DNA of 64,000 nucleotides from Leucothrix pacifica (GCF_003172875.1 NZ_QGKM01000046.1:1-64000), one strand, 5' to 3'; positions 50,848 through 60,471 are shown, counted from the stretch's first letter. Program-made: numbers and translations. The notes: generated by a model from the sequence alone, not told the origin.

Positions 50848-51936
50848 ATGCACTCAAACAACTTTCAGCCCGAGCAATATGAATCCCTGTGGCAGCAAAA
50901 AACTGTCGAAACACGTTCGTTGTTTGGTGACTTAGCCATTCCAGAGCCAGAAATTCACGCATCACCCAACAGTGGTTTTCGCATGCGTGCTGAATTTAAA
51001 GTCTGGCATGAGGGCGACGAGTGGAACTACGGCATGTTTGAAAAAGGCACCAGCCATACGCCTTACAAAGTCACAGAATTCCCGATTGCCAGTGCTGCGA
51101 TCCAAGCCCTAATGCCACGTTTGAGAGAGGCGATGCATGGTTCTGACCAACTCAGTCGCCGACTCTTTCAAATAGACTTTTTAAACACGCTACATGGCGA
51201 CATGTTAGTCACCTTGCTGTATCACAAAAAGTTTACCGATGAATGGCTAGAGAAAGCACAACAACTTGCTTCACAGCTCGATATCAAAATTATCGGACGT
51301 GCCCGCAAGCAAAAGATTTGTACCCATGATGACTGGGTGTTGGAGGCTTTGGAAGTGCAAAACGAAACCTTCTACTACCAGCAAAAAGAAGGCAGCTTCA
51401 CTCAACCCAATGCCTACATCAATCAGGGAATGCTCAACTGGGCCTGTGAACAAGCCGGCCAAAACAACGATGATTTACTGGAGCTTTACTGCGGCAACGG
51501 GAATTTCACATTACCGCTGTCCCGTCGGTTTAATAAAGTACTCGCTACAGAAATTAGTAAAACTTCAATCAATAGCGCGCTGTTTAACTGCGATAAAAAT
51601 GACATTAACAATATCGAATTTGTGCGCATGTCGAGTGAGGACTTTACGGATGCACTTAATGGTGTACGGGCATTTCGCCGCTTGAAAGGTGTGGAGCTGG
51701 ATGACTATGACATCAATACAGTATTGGTTGATCCGCCACGTTCAGGGCTTGATGATGGCACGCTTGAACTAATCAGCCGGTACTCACGAATTGTGTATAT
51801 TTCGTGTAACCCTGAGACGCTGGTAAACAACTTAAAGGCACTTGAGGCTGAGTTTAAAATAGAGAAATTGGCTTTCTTCGACCAGTTTCCTTATACGCAC
51901 CATGTTGAGACTGGCGTGGTGCTGACGAAGCGGTGA
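50848..51936 (+). CDS. trmA: tRNA (uracil-54-C5)-methyltransferase
   Basis: This 362-residue protein has the TrmA/RlmD family layout without a TRAM domain or Fe-S cysteines, typical of TrmA. The N-terminal part contains SGFRMRAEFKVWHEG. The SAM fold has LLELYCGNGNFTLPLS. The catalytic Cys is in IVYISCNPETLVNNL and the PPR motif in VDPPRSGLDDG. It makes 5-methyluridine at position 54 of tRNA. This is a housekeeping gene at the right edge of the accessory region. Confidence 0.95.
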   Translation: MHSNNFQPEQYESLWQQKTVETRSLFGDLAIPEPEIHASPNSGFRMRAEFKVWHEGDEWNYGMFEKGTSHTPYKVTEFPIASAAIQALMPRLREAMHGSDQLSRRLFQIDFLNTLHGDMLVTLLYHKKFTDEWLEKAQQLASQLDIKIIGRARKQKICTHDDWVLEALEVQNETFYYQQKEGSFTQPNAYINQGMLNWACEQAGQNNDDLLELYCGNGNFTLPLSRRFNKVLATEISKTSINSALFNCDKNDINNIEFVRMSSEDFTDALNGVRAFRRLKGVELDDYDINTVLVDPPRSGLDDGTLELISRYSRIVYISCNPETLVNNLKALEAEFKIEKLAFFDQFPYTHHVETGVVLTKR

Positions 51937-52071
51937 TTTTTTAGAGCAGGACGACAAAGCACTGACTCACTTAAGGACAAGATAGTATCGTCTGAAGTTT
52001 AGCGTGCTTCAAAGCGCAAATGCTGCATGCAAATTGACAGGTAATGATTGAGCGAGTTAAGGCTTAGCTCA

Positions 52072-52842
52072 TCAAGCATGAGGCGATGCCGGATAACTCC
52101 GTGCAATCGCACAAGTCGCCCGCGCTGTTTTCTGCTTAACCAGCACTAATTCGGCTGTCTCACCCGTGATCTGCTGTGCAGCATATAGCGCTGCAGATTC
52201 CGCCACACCATTCACCCCAACCACGCTAAACACATAATCCGAGCGTGTACTCAGAAGCTCATCAACTGTATTCAGCGCTGCAGCATCGTAAGTATTAAAC
52301 GGCTTATCAAGGTGTTGTGACAGTGTAATCAAGCCCGCTTCATCAGCCTTAATATCGATACTGTTGATGTCCTGAATCTGCGCCATTTCCAAACCTGCTT
52401 GCGCCAGACAATTGGATAATAATTCTGCGAGATGATCTGCCGGACAACCTCTCTCACAGCCCATACCCACGCTATAAACCGGTTTTAAATAAGGCTTGGC
52501 TGTGGTCATTACCAACCGCGCTCCCAGAATATCAGCCACCTCAGCCGCCCAGTCATTAGCACCACCTTCATGTCCGGAGAGTAGAGGAATCACAAATTGC
52601 CCCAATTCATCCAACACCAACACGGCGGGGTCGCTGTGTTTGTCTTGCAGCACTGGCGCGAGTGTGCGCACGGCGATACCGGTAGCGCAGATCAAAATGA
52701 GGCGTTCACCCAAGCAAAAAGCATCCTGCACACTGGCGGAAAAAGGCTTTGGTTTGTGCCAGTGTTCGCTGTCGTCGATTGCTGCGTGAAGGCGCTCGCC
52801 TAAGATTTTACCTGCGTCAGTCAGGGAAATAATCCGAACCAT
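52072..52842 (-). CDS. cbiG: cobalt-precorrin-5A hydrolase
   Basis: This 256-residue protein begins [18 protein letters not shown]. The CbiG N-terminal region holds [27 protein letters not shown] and [23 protein letters not shown]. The C-terminal CobE-like domain is [19 protein letters not shown]. It opens the delta-lactone of cobalt-precorrin-5A, releasing acetaldehyde, in the anaerobic route. I prefer ATG 52842, just after the cobI stop; a GTG at 52866 is also in frame. It is the last gene of the cbiC-cbiET-cobI-cbiG operon. Confidence 0.9.
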   Translation of the reverse strand: MVRIISLTDAGKILGERLHAAIDDSEHWHKPKPFSASVQDAFCLGERLILICATGIAVRTLAPVLQDKHSDPAVLVLDELGQFVIPLLSGHEGGANDWAAEVADILGARLVMTTAKPYLKPVYSVGMGCERGCPADHLAELLSNCLAQAGLEMAQIQDINSIDIKADEAGLITLSQHLDKPFNTYDAAALNTVDELLSTRSDYVFSVVGVNGVAESAALYAAQQITGETAELVLVKQKTARATCAIARSYPASPHA

Positions 52843-52843
52843 A

Positions 52844-53572
52844 TTAGCCACGATCCCGCTGTTCACGAATCACCACAAATACTGAAAAATATGGCCCTTT
52901 AGTGTGTTCCAGTGTCGTCACATCACGCACAATTTTTTCCTGCTCACGACTAATATATTCCAGATAATGTGCATCGGCAGTGCGCTTGGTTTCTTCCAGA
53001 ATATCCAATAAACGCGGGCGGGAACTGCCAGCTTTCATAATTACCACGGTGTCGTGATTCAATAGCGTGTCGCGAATATGCGCATCACTATGGCGGCCAC
53101 TAATCACGGCAAATGATTCTTTGAGCAGCGTTAATGGCTTTAATAATGCCGCTGATGAGGAGTGTACAGAGGAAATTCCCGGCACGACCTGACAGGTGTA
53201 ATCGTCTTCGAGCCGATCCAGTAAGTACGCAAACGAGCCAAAAAATAACGGATCACCTTCACAGAGAAACACCACATTTTGCCCCTTATCCAAAGCATCG
53301 CGAATCTCTACGGCAGCAGCGTCATACGCTTCATTGGCCAAGGTGCGGTCTTTTGACATCGGCATCGGCACAGCAATTTCAGCCGGTGCTTTAGGTGCTG
53401 ACTCAATGCTTTGCGACGCGATTTGTCGCGCTTGTGAGCGGCCACCGTCGATACCGATATAGCTAATCACATCTGCTTCATGGATCAGGCGGTGCGCCTT
53501 GAGCGTCATTAACTCCGGATCACCGGGGCCGACACCGACGCCGTAAAATATGCCACGGGATTGTTGTGTCAT
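52844..53572 (-). CDS. cobI: precorrin-2 C20-methyltransferase
   Basis: This 242-residue tetrapyrrole methylase begins [24 protein letters not shown], the typical CobI/CbiL start. It continues with [22 protein letters not shown] and [21 protein letters not shown]. It methylates C20 of (cobalt-)precorrin-2. Its ATG overlaps the cbiET stop as ATGA. Whether it acts before or after cobalt insertion depends on the rest of the pathway; cbiG and cbiD suggest after. Confidence 0.92.
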   Translation of the reverse strand: MTQQSRGIFYGVGVGPGDPELMTLKAHRLIHEADVISYIGIDGGRSQARQIASQSIESAPKAPAEIAVPMPMSKDRTLANEAYDAAAVEIRDALDKGQNVVFLCEGDPLFFGSFAYLLDRLEDDYTCQVVPGISSVHSSSAALLKPLTLLKESFAVISGRHSDAHIRDTLLNHDTVVIMKAGSSRPRLLDILEETKRTADAHYLEYISREQEKIVRDVTTLEHTKGPYFSVFVVIREQRDRG

Positions 53573-55161
53573 GATGTGTTTACCACTGTTTTGGTGAATT
53601 TGAATAGCGTGACTGTCAGGCTAGGGCGGTAGAGTAATTGCCCCGCAAGCTGACCGCCTTTACTGATGGCGACTTGCAGTGTTTCTACATCGCACCGATT
53701 GGGCGTGCGGTCAGACATGCTCTGTGCAAATTGGATGAGCTGCACTCGGCTAGTTTCCATGACTGCACTGGCGACGATCACGCCATTTAGCGGCAAGTCC
53801 TCCCATAGCGATTCCAGCAGATTTGGCAATTCACCATCACTACCGCCAATGAATATTTTATTTGCTGCGGGCAAGTCCGAGAGCACTTCTGGCGCACGTC
53901 CATTGACCGGCTTGAGATTATCGACCACACCAAATCGTTGTTGATTCTGCTGCAAACAATCGAAGCGTATAGCGTGGTGTTCGATGGCATGAACCGTTCC
54001 TAATGGATTCCACAGTGCCCATTCCACGGCAACGCCACCACAGCCTGCACCAATGTCCCAGCCGATATCGCCGGGTGCTGGTTGCAGTAATGAGAGGATT
54101 GCCAGCCGCACTTCGCGCTTGGTGATTAGGCCGCGACCGGCTTCGCTATCGGTAATGAAATGTTGGTCGGGGATGCCGGGGAAACTAGGTAAATATTTTG
54201 ATTGGCCGATAACTTTGATAATGGTGACTTGGAGCGGGTCAAAGCTCAAAGTTTGCTTGGCTTGGCGTGTTAATTCTGATTTCATTTCAGCGGATTCAGC
54301 GGATTCAGCGGATTCAGCGGAGTCGCCATCGCCACTCTCATCGCTTGAGTGGTTTGATGCTTGAAATTTGGAGTCGACACATGATGCGTTGCATGCACTT
54401 AACTCCGAAGCCGTAAACTCACGCACCAGCTGATCCTGATACCCCAACCGCTCACAAACCCACAGTCGTGATTCACCAAAACCAGCCTCATCACAGAGCG
54501 CCGCCAATGTCTGCGGTGTACTGTGCTGATCGGTCAAAATCACCAAATACTGTTGCTGTGCCAGATGACGACGCAGTGTCAAAACCGGCCGCCCGTGAAG
54601 GCTAATCACCTTGGCATCTTGCAGTGATAAACCAATCGCGTGGCAAGCCGCTTGAATGCTGGATACCGCCGGATAAAATCGCAATTTCTCCGAGGTAAAT
54701 TGCTTAGACAGCCAACGACCAATACCGTAATAGAGCGGATCTCCTGAAGCGAGTATCACCACTTGCTCCGCACCCGATTCATCAATCATCGCTTTGAGCT
54801 GATTAAGCTTTGGCAAAACCTCCATCCGCTGATTCAATGCTTGGGATGCTTGGGATGCTTGGGATGCTTGGGATGCTTGGGATGCTTGGGATGCTTGGGA
54901 TGCTTGGGATGCTTGGGATGCTTGGGATGCTTGTGGTTGCTGCGACTTTGCCGCCTCCAATAACGGCTTAACAATTTCCAACTGTCGCTCAGAGCCAATC
55001 ACTAACTCTGCACTCAATAGAGCTGCACGCGCCTCATCCGAGAGCTGTTCCGTCTCCGTTACACCCAAACCAACCACATGAATCAACGGCTGGTTAGCCT
55101 CGGAATCACTAGACCTGTTCGATAATTGGCTAATCTCATTATCCACAACAATTAATACCAC
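53569..55161 (-). CDS. cbiET: bifunctional CbiE/CbiT (CobL) precorrin-6/7 C5,C15-methyltransferase
   Basis: This protein of about 530 residues is a fusion. CbiE comes first (LIHVVGLGVTETEQLSDEAR, VVILASGDPLYYGIGRWL, VSSIQAACHAIGLSLQDAK), then CbiT (LAILSLLQPAPGDIGWDIGAG, IFIGGSDGELPNLL). It methylates C5 and C15 and removes the C12 acetate. Two low-complexity arrays are inserted: Gln-Ala-Ser repeats inside CbiE and Ala-Glu-Ser repeats in the inter-domain linker, both from 9-bp DNA units. GTG 55161, overlapping cbiC by ten bases, is my start; it could be GTG 55146. Confidence 0.88.
   Translation of the reverse strand: MVLIVVDNEISQLSNRSSDSEANQPLIHVVGLGVTETEQLSDEARAALLSAELVIGSERQLEIVKPLLEAAKSQQPQASQASQASQASQASQASQASQASQASQASQALNQRMEVLPKLNQLKAMIDESGAEQVVILASGDPLYYGIGRWLSKQFTSEKLRFYPAVSSIQAACHAIGLSLQDAKVISLHGRPVLTLRRHLAQQQYLVILTDQHSTPQTLAALCDEAGFGESRLWVCERLGYQDQLVREFTASELSACNASCVDSKFQASNHSSDESGDGDSAESAESAESAEMKSELTRQAKQTLSFDPLQVTIIKVIGQSKYLPSFPGIPDQHFITDSEAGRGLITKREVRLAILSLLQPAPGDIGWDIGAGCGGVAVEWALWNPLGTVHAIEHHAIRFDCLQQNQQRFGVVDNLKPVNGRAPEVLSDLPAANKIFIGGSDGELPNLLESLWEDLPLNGVIVASAVMETSRVQLIQFAQSMSDRTPNRCDVETLQVAISKGGQLAGQLLYRPSLTVTLFKFTKTVVNTS
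54286..54321. repeat. 9-bp tandem array (four units), Ala-Glu-Ser coding
   Basis: Four perfect copies of TTCAGCGGA lie in the linker between the CbiE and CbiT parts. Being a multiple of three, changes in copy number do not break the frame. Confidence 0.9.
54837..54935. repeat. 9-bp tandem array (ten perfect units plus one imperfect), Gln-Ala-Ser coding
   Basis: Ten copies of ATGCTTGGG run from 54837 to 54926, followed by one with a single change. They encode a Gln-Ala-Ser repeat within the CbiE half. Slippage could change length without frameshift. Confidence 0.95.
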
Positions 55162-55793
55162 TCGCCCTTCAAACACCGCAGCAAAGCATTGCAAGTCGCA
55201 GCCGACACCGCACTGCCACCCATTCGCCCCAGCAGCGTAATACACTCAATTCCTAGTTGCTCATGCACATCCCAAAGCGCCTGTTTAGACTCCGCCGCGC
55301 CCACAAACCCCACGGGCATCCCAATAATTAATGCCGGTTTTGGCGCACCTTGCTCAATCATTTCCAACAAACGAAACAGCGCCGTCGGCGCATTACCAAT
55401 AATCACCACGCTACCCGTCAGTTTCTCCTGCCAATAGTGCAGGGCGGCCATGGATCGCGTCTCGCCACTGTCTTTAGCGCGCGCAACCGTTCTGGGATCA
55501 TTGAGATAGCACAGCGGTGGTTGCGCAATCATGCGCTTGGTCACGCCTTGTTTCACCATCTCCACATCACACAAAATCGGCGCATTCGCTGCCAGTGCCG
55601 CCAAACCACTTTCACAAGCATTGGCACTAAAACGCACTTGCTCAGCCACTTCAGGAATGCCGACGCTATGCACAATCCGCATGACCACTTGCTGTTGTTC
55701 ACGGCTCAGTCCATCAAGATTAGTCAGCTCTCGGATCTGCCGGAAGCTTTCTTGTTCGATGCTCTGCGGAGAAATAATGTAGTCAAAAGGCAT
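55152..55793 (-). CDS. cbiC: precorrin-8X methylmutase
   Basis: This 213-residue CbiC/CobH protein begins DYIISPQSIEQESFRQI and contains RIVHSVGIPEVAEQVRFS, the motif of the catalytic histidine. It continues with ILCDVEMVKQGVTKR, VIIGNAPTALFRLLEMI and LIIGMPVGFVGAAESK. It moves the methyl from C11 to C12, giving hydrogenobyrinate or cobyrinate. It is the first gene of the operon cbiC-cbiET-cobI-cbiG and is complete. Confidence 0.94.
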   Translation of the reverse strand: MPFDYIISPQSIEQESFRQIRELTNLDGLSREQQQVVMRIVHSVGIPEVAEQVRFSANACESGLAALAANAPILCDVEMVKQGVTKRMIAQPPLCYLNDPRTVARAKDSGETRSMAALHYWQEKLTGSVVIIGNAPTALFRLLEMIEQGAPKPALIIGMPVGFVGAAESKQALWDVHEQLGIECITLLGRMGGSAVSAATCNALLRCLKGEWY

Positions 55794-55930
55794 GTCGTGC
55801 TCATTCAGGGAGGTGGGCGTTGATTATAACGTAATGCGTGGTTAGCACTATCAGTGAGATTGAGGTGTATGGGGTTATTTGGATAACAAATCATTCCACT
55901 AAATTTACGGGTGAGTTGTCAGAAAAAAGC

Positions 55931-56671
55931 TCAACCTTGCTGCAACACAGACCCAACTAGCTCAGAAATACTATCGAATGTACTGCCTAGCACAGCCGCC
56001 GGTGGTCTCTCCAGCAACAGCACCGGAATTTGCAATTGTCTGACAGCGAGCAGCTTAGCAGGCAAGTTACCACCACTGTGTTTGCTAACAAGTACTTCAA
56101 TTCGGTGCGATTCCAGCAACGCGATTTCATCATCTAACGCGAACGGCCCGATACCCTGAGTCCAGTCAACCCAGTCCGGCACTAAGTGCTGCGGAATAAC
56201 CGCTGTACGATGCAGAAAACGCTGGTTTTCCTGACGATGCATAATCAGCGCAGCCAGCATGGATTCGGTCAATTGCCCCTGCGTTAAAAACACCGATGAA
56301 TACGGGCGCAGCTGGCGTAATAATTGCCCCCAATCTGCGAAGGATTGCCAGTGATCATCAGGTGTTGGCAGCCAATCAGCGCGTCGAAATCGCCAATAAT
56401 GCGTACCGGTTTGTTGTGAAACGCGCTCGGCAGTTTGCGTCATGGTCTGTGCAAAGGGGTGGGTCGCATTGATAATATCGGTGATGCCTTGTTCGCGCAC
56501 AAACTGAGCCAGCCCGCCACGCTTGGAAAAGCCACCACTGACCACTTCACACGGCAAATCAGGCTGTCGCACAATGCCTGCGAGGCTGTAGATAACCGTC
56601 ACGCCTTGCTCGTGCAGGGCGCGTGCAATGGCTTTGGCTTCGTGTGTGCCGCCGAGGAGTAAAATTTTCAT
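55931..56671 (-). CDS. cobK: precorrin-6A reductase
   Basis: This 246-residue CobK/CbiJ protein begins MKILLLGGTHEAKAIARALHEQG. GGFSKRGGLAQFVREQGITDIINATHPFAQTM fits the NADPH-binding and catalytic region, and the C-terminal part reads VSKHSGGNLPAKLLAVRQLQIPVLLLERP. It reduces (cobalt-)precorrin-6A with NADPH. It lies 137 bases upstream of cbiC on the same strand, so it may be co-transcribed. It is divergent from hupE. Confidence 0.92.
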   Translation of the reverse strand: MKILLLGGTHEAKAIARALHEQGVTVIYSLAGIVRQPDLPCEVVSGGFSKRGGLAQFVREQGITDIINATHPFAQTMTQTAERVSQQTGTHYWRFRRADWLPTPDDHWQSFADWGQLLRQLRPYSSVFLTQGQLTESMLAALIMHRQENQRFLHRTAVIPQHLVPDWVDWTQGIGPFALDDEIALLESHRIEVLVSKHSGGNLPAKLLAVRQLQIPVLLLERPPAAVLGSTFDSISELVGSVLQQG

Positions 56672-56894
56672 GATAAATCTGAGTGATGTAGTACGTAAAA
56701 GCTTACCGTAAATTAAGCATGAGGCGCTTTAAATTTTTTAAAATGAGAAGTATGTTCATTATCAGTTACGCCATTCTCTGTACTGCTAAAATAATGTTGT
56801 TCCAGCCATTGCAAAGCCTCTAATGATGCAATACTCTACCCTAAAGTATGAAGAATTAATTATTCGTATTATTTTAAATATTAGGAGCTATAAA

Positions 56895-57491
56895 ATGCAT
56901 GGATTGAAACGCCTCATGGCAGTTAGTCTTGGACTATTTATTCTGAGTTTGACCTCTGTAGCCGTTGCGCACGATGGCACAGGTATTGCCGGTGGTTTCC
57001 TGAGTGGTTTCACTCACCCAATCGGTGGTTTAGATCACGTCACAGCAATGTTTGCCGTTGGTTTATGGGGCTTCTTTTTAGGTCGTCCGGCGATGTGGAT
57101 TTTGCCTGTTGTATTCCCATTAGTCATGGCAGGCGGTGGCGTTTTAGGTCTGCTGGGTGTACCGGTTCCAATGATTGAGCCAGGTATTGCCGTTTCATCT
57201 ATCGTGCTGGGTCTGTTGATTGCCTTGGCTGTTAAAGCACCGCTATGGGTTGCATCAATCATCGTTGGTGCGTTCGCTATTTTTCACGGTTACGCACACG
57301 GTGCGGAGCTACCATCAGCTGCAAATCCACTGGCATATAGCGTTGGTTTTGTGATCTCAACGGGTCTGCTGCACTTGGCTGGTATCGCGTTTGGTGAGCT
57401 GGGTCGCTTCTCTTGGGGCAAATATGTGGTACGTGCAGGCGGTGGTTTAATCGCGCTGGCAGGTGTTGGTTTTCTAACCGGCGCTATCTAA
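56895..57491 (+). CDS. hupE: HupE/UreJ-family nickel/cobalt permease
   Basis: This 198-residue membrane protein has a cleavable signal (MAVSLGLFILSLTSVAVA) followed by HDG, an N-terminal metal-binding motif of the family. GFLSGFTHPIGGLDHVTAMFAVGLWG carries the HPxxGxDH signature in helix one, and HGYAHGAELPSA is the second motif. There are six or so helices. It takes up Ni2+ or Co2+. Being divergent from cobK and next to nikR, either metal is possible; cobalt for B12 is attractive. ATG 56895 has AGGAG at 56883-56887. Confidence 0.9.
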   Translation: MHGLKRLMAVSLGLFILSLTSVAVAHDGTGIAGGFLSGFTHPIGGLDHVTAMFAVGLWGFFLGRPAMWILPVVFPLVMAGGGVLGLLGVPVPMIEPGIAVSSIVLGLLIALAVKAPLWVASIIVGAFAIFHGYAHGAELPSAANPLAYSVGFVISTGLLHLAGIAFGELGRFSWGKYVVRAGGGLIALAGVGFLTGAI

Positions 57492-57520
57492 TTCACGCCA
57501 GACAAAACCTCTGGAAAGTC

Positions 57521-57553
57521 GAGTGAGTCTGTCGGTTAATCGGCAGATCACTC
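57521..57553 (+). terminator. hairpin terminator after hupE
   Basis: GAGTGA pairs with TCACTC, and TCTGTCG with CGGCAGA (one G-T pair), around a six-base loop, with TTCTTTC following. It overlaps the 3' end of the convergent nikR. It is a moderate intrinsic terminator for rightward transcription. Confidence 0.5.
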
Positions 57554-57955
57554 TTCTTTCATCGGCACCATAAACAGTCGACCATGTAACACTCCCGGTT
57601 GACTGATCACGCCATCTGCAAACGCCTGTATATCAGGCGTTTTGCCTTTCAGTACAACACTCTCCAGACACCGATCATGATTTAGGTGTACATGCAGAGT
57701 GGACAAACTAATGTCATGATGCCCGTGGTGCCTATCCGTCAGGCGGCGCGCCAAATCCCGCTCGTGATGGTCATACACATAGCTCAGACAACCCACACTT
57801 TCACTATCTGGCTCGGTTTCTACACGTTCCTGATTGAGCTTTCCACGAATCAAATCGCGAATCGCCTCGGAGCGGTTTTTATACCCTTTTCGGGCGATAA
57901 ACGACTCGAATTCTTCCGCTAACTCATCTTCCAATGAGACTGTAAATCGCTCCAT
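57548..57955 (-). CDS. nikR: nickel-responsive regulator NikR
   Basis: This 135-residue protein has an RHH DNA-binding N-terminus (MERFTVSLEDELAEEFESFI, NRSEAIRDLIRGKL). The ACT-like nickel domain contains SYVYDHHERDLARRLTDRHH and the ligand segment STLHVHLNHDRCLESVVLKG, where His, His and Cys bind nickel as in E. coli NikR. It represses nickel uptake genes when nickel is in excess. It is convergent with hupE, the likely target, although no clear GTATGA-N16-TCATAC site was found. Confidence 0.93.
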   Translation of the reverse strand: MERFTVSLEDELAEEFESFIARKGYKNRSEAIRDLIRGKLNQERVETEPDSESVGCLSYVYDHHERDLARRLTDRHHGHHDISLSTLHVHLNHDRCLESVVLKGKTPDIQAFADGVISQPGVLHGRLFMVPMKEE

Positions 57956-58000
57956 CGTTATCTCTCCCCAGATTAATGGATCCAGCGTTACCGATCATGA

Positions 58001-58453
58001 TTAAGCGGTGGTGACGTACTTTAGAATCTCCACCACCTGAGCAGGCGTCTTCGCCCATGCCATCGCAGCACTATCCACCTCCTTTAACGGGTGAATAATG
58101 TCCTCATCGTGCAGGGTGATGTAAGGCTTGCCCAAAGCGGCTAGTTGGCCTGCATCAAACGCAGCATTCCACTGCTTGTATTTATCACCAAAACGCACCA
58201 CCGCGATATCGCACATCTCGATCAGATTTTTAGTGCGGATGGCATTCACTTTTGAAGATTGATGATCGCGCCAGAATGCATTGTCATTCTCCATAAGCAA
58301 ATCACCCGCGGCATCGCTGGCTTCGTGATTAGTTACTGCAGACGTAAAGCTCACCGGTAAGCCAAGCTCTTTTGCGCCTTGCTCAATTTGCTCGCGCCAG
58401 TCGGTGTGGATTTCGCCGGAAAGGTAAACGGTCCAGCTGATTTGTTCGTTCAT
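58001..58453 (-). CDS. ytoQ: YtoQ-family protein
   Basis: This 150-residue protein begins with WTVYLSGEIHTDWRE, the family hallmark. LLMENDNAFWRDHQSSKVNAIRTKNLIEMCDIAVVRFGDKYKQWNAAFDAG and GKPYITLHDEDIIHPLKEVD follow. The fold is Rossmann-like, related to nucleoside 2-deoxyribosyltransferases, but activity is not established. It is monocistronic between nikR and cbiD. Confidence 0.85.
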   Translation of the reverse strand: MNEQISWTVYLSGEIHTDWREQIEQGAKELGLPVSFTSAVTNHEASDAAGDLLMENDNAFWRDHQSSKVNAIRTKNLIEMCDIAVVRFGDKYKQWNAAFDAGQLAALGKPYITLHDEDIIHPLKEVDSAAMAWAKTPAQVVEILKYVTTA

Positions 58454-58557
58454 GATAACCTCTGAAATGTATGGGGTGGGGTACGCATAAGAAGCGCATT
58501 ACCTTAATGCTGTGAATGCTAGCATATTGAGAGAAAAGAAGGGATTGCCTAATCGAG

Positions 58558-59838
58558 CTATAGCAGACTTTGTGTGGCTTTATCCTGCGCTAGTCCAACC
58601 CTTTCGCCGGCTCTATTGACTGCCCAAACCTCGATAGGGAAGTCCTGCTTCACTGTTTTCTTGGCAACTTCGAGAGCATTCGCGCAGATCACACTGGCCA
58701 AATCCACACCCTGCGACTGGCACAGGTTTAAAGCTTCGATGCTGGTATTGGCCTCGCGTATTTGCTGTTGTAATGACTCATCCGCACCGGCAGTTTTGGC
58801 GCTGTTGGCGAGGTAGTCAAAGTCAATTGATGACACCCGGCTGTGTAAATCCAAATGTCCCATGGCCAGCTTGCTTAACTTGCCAAACCCTCCACAAATG
58901 CTGAGTCGCTCCACCGGATGATGCCGTACATATTTCAGCACCGCACCAACAAAATCACCCATTTCAATCAGTGCCATTTCAGGCAATTGGTAGTGTGTAG
59001 CAATAAAGGTTTCGGAGCTATTACCGGTACACGCCGCAATATGCCCGAGGCCATTGGCGCGGGTGACGTCAATGCCTTGATGAATGGAGGCGATGTAAGC
59101 CGCACAGGAAAACGGGCGCACGATGCCGGTGGTGCCTAAAATGGAAATACCACCGATAATGCCTAAGCGCCCGTTCATGGTTTTGAGGGCGATTTTCTCG
59201 CCACCTTCCACGCCCACGGTGACTTCAAAACCACCGTCATAGTTAAAAAGCTCAGCCAATTCACGCAAATGCTCGCGGATCATTTTGCGTGGCACAGGGT
59301 TAATCGCGGGCTGACCAACAGGGATAACGATGCCGGCGCGAGTGGCGGTGCCGACGCCTTCACCCGCCTTGAAAACAACAGGAGCAGGCTTTGTGGTTGG
59401 TAACGTTGCTTGCTCGTGTTCAGTTAGTGGTAGCGCTGAATCATTCACTGTTTGAGCTAATGCATCTGGGAGGCTTTTTGATGTTTTTTTTCCGCGACTG
59501 CCAGCGACTTTGCCAGTGGGTAGATCTGCCTGAGCGAGTTGTAAGGCAGTTTCTCTATCCAGTAATTTGAGTTGAACATACACCCGTGCGCCATGTGTGG
59601 CGTCAGGATCATCACCGCCGTCTTTAATGGTTGAAGCGGTCGCGCTGTCGGCATCGCATTCGAGTCTGGTGATTGGCATGGAAACCAGCTTGCCTTTGGG
59701 GAGGGTGATTTCAACGGAGTCCAATTGCTCGCCTGCCAATAAATAGCGTGCTGCGGCGACTGTGCAGGCCGTGGCACAACTGCCGGTGGTTAAGCCGGTG
59801 CGTAGGGGGCGGGGTTGTTCGTCGGTTTCTGGCTTCAT
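58558..59838 (-). CDS. cbiD: cobalt-precorrin-5B C1-methyltransferase
   Basis: This 426-residue CbiD begins [23 protein letters not shown], the highly conserved N-terminal motif. It continues with [64 protein letters not shown] and [32 protein letters not shown]. It uses SAM to methylate C1 in the anaerobic cobalamin route. At about 426 residues it is longer than the usual 360-380 owing to an insertion around 115-160. It is monocistronic; with cbiG it argues for an oxygen-independent pathway. Confidence 0.94.
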   Translation of the reverse strand: MKPETDEQPRPLRTGLTTGSCATACTVAAARYLLAGEQLDSVEITLPKGKLVSMPITRLECDADSATASTIKDGGDDPDATHGARVYVQLKLLDRETALQLAQADLPTGKVAGSRGKKTSKSLPDALAQTVNDSALPLTEHEQATLPTTKPAPVVFKAGEGVGTATRAGIVIPVGQPAINPVPRKMIREHLRELAELFNYDGGFEVTVGVEGGEKIALKTMNGRLGIIGGISILGTTGIVRPFSCAAYIASIHQGIDVTRANGLGHIAACTGNSSETFIATHYQLPEMALIEMGDFVGAVLKYVRHHPVERLSICGGFGKLSKLAMGHLDLHSRVSSIDFDYLANSAKTAGADESLQQQIREANTSIEALNLCQSQGVDLASVICANALEVAKKTVKQDFPIEVWAVNRAGERVGLAQDKATQSLL

Positions 59839-59859
59839 GGTGTGCGTGCTTTATCTAGT

Positions 59860-60159
59860 TTAATTTTCAATATGACGCTCTGTATCCATCGACTGATGTA
59901 GCACCCGAACAATCGTAATATAGCCACTTTCCTCAGGAGTATAATAGATCCGGTGAGAACCACTCGGATAGCTTCGCAAGTTTTCGACAATGATCGCTTC
60001 CGATTTACCATGCTGTGGGTTTTCGCTGAGGTGTTCAACCATGTTGATTATTTGCTGGTAATAGCGGTCCGCTTGCTCAACGCCCCAAGTGTCTAAGCCA
60101 TAAAACCATATGTTCTCTAAATCGTCATCAGCTGCTCGCGTGAAATGATATTTCAACAT
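59860..60159 (-). CDS. ParE/RelE-type toxin
   Basis: This 99-residue protein begins MLKYHFTRAADDDLENIWFYGLDTWG, with QADRYYQQIINMVEHLSENP and RSYPSGSHRIYYTPEESGYITIVRVLHQSMD. This is the ParE fold with its C-terminal VRVLHQ motif. It probably inhibits DNA gyrase. The antitoxin gene lies five bases upstream on the same strand. Confidence 0.9.
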   Translation of the reverse strand: MLKYHFTRAADDDLENIWFYGLDTWGVEQADRYYQQIINMVEHLSENPQHGKSEAIIVENLRSYPSGSHRIYYTPEESGYITIVRVLHQSMDTERHIEN

Positions 60160-60164
60160 GATGC

Positions 60165-60422
60165 TTATGAGATTCCTCTGGCTTCCAGTGCCTCCGCACG
60201 TTTCTTAGCAAAACGCTCGTGGTGTTGTTCGCCAGTAATGGTGCCACTATCCAGACCTTTTTGAATCTCATCTCTCAAGCGCTGTACTTTCATTTCATGC
60301 TCTTCCAGCATACGTAAGGCCGTGCGAACTACCTCACTGACCGAGGCGTAATTACCTGAGCTAACTTGGTTGCTAATGAACTCCTGAAAGTGTTCATTCA
60401 ATGAAATAGAAGTATTTTTCAT
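60165..60422 (-). CDS. ParD-type antitoxin
   Basis: This 85-residue ParD begins MKNTSISLNEHFQEFISNQVSSGNYASVSEVVRTALRML, the RHH domain. A tail (RDEIQKGLDSGTITGEQ) wraps the toxin. AGGAGAT lies seven bases before the ATG. It sits upstream of parE in the usual order and should repress from the palindrome at 60457. Confidence 0.9.
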   Translation of the reverse strand: MKNTSISLNEHFQEFISNQVSSGNYASVSEVVRTALRMLEEHEMKVQRLRDEIQKGLDSGTITGEQHHERFAKKRAEALEARGIS

Positions 60423-60456
60423 GAAAGTATCTCCTAGATGGATATGTAGCTAACAA

Positions 60457-60471
60457 TACCAAAAATTGGTA
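60457..60471 (-). promoter_or_regulatory. ParD operator
   Basis: TACCAA and TTGGTA are perfect arms over three bases, 35 bases upstream of parD. This is a typical site for RHH autorepression. Confidence 0.55.

Noticed and set aside
56672-56894. Possible NikR operator (GTATGA followed by TCGTAT) before hupE
   Set aside because: The spacing is 12 rather than 16 and the second half matches poorly, so I do not list it as a site.
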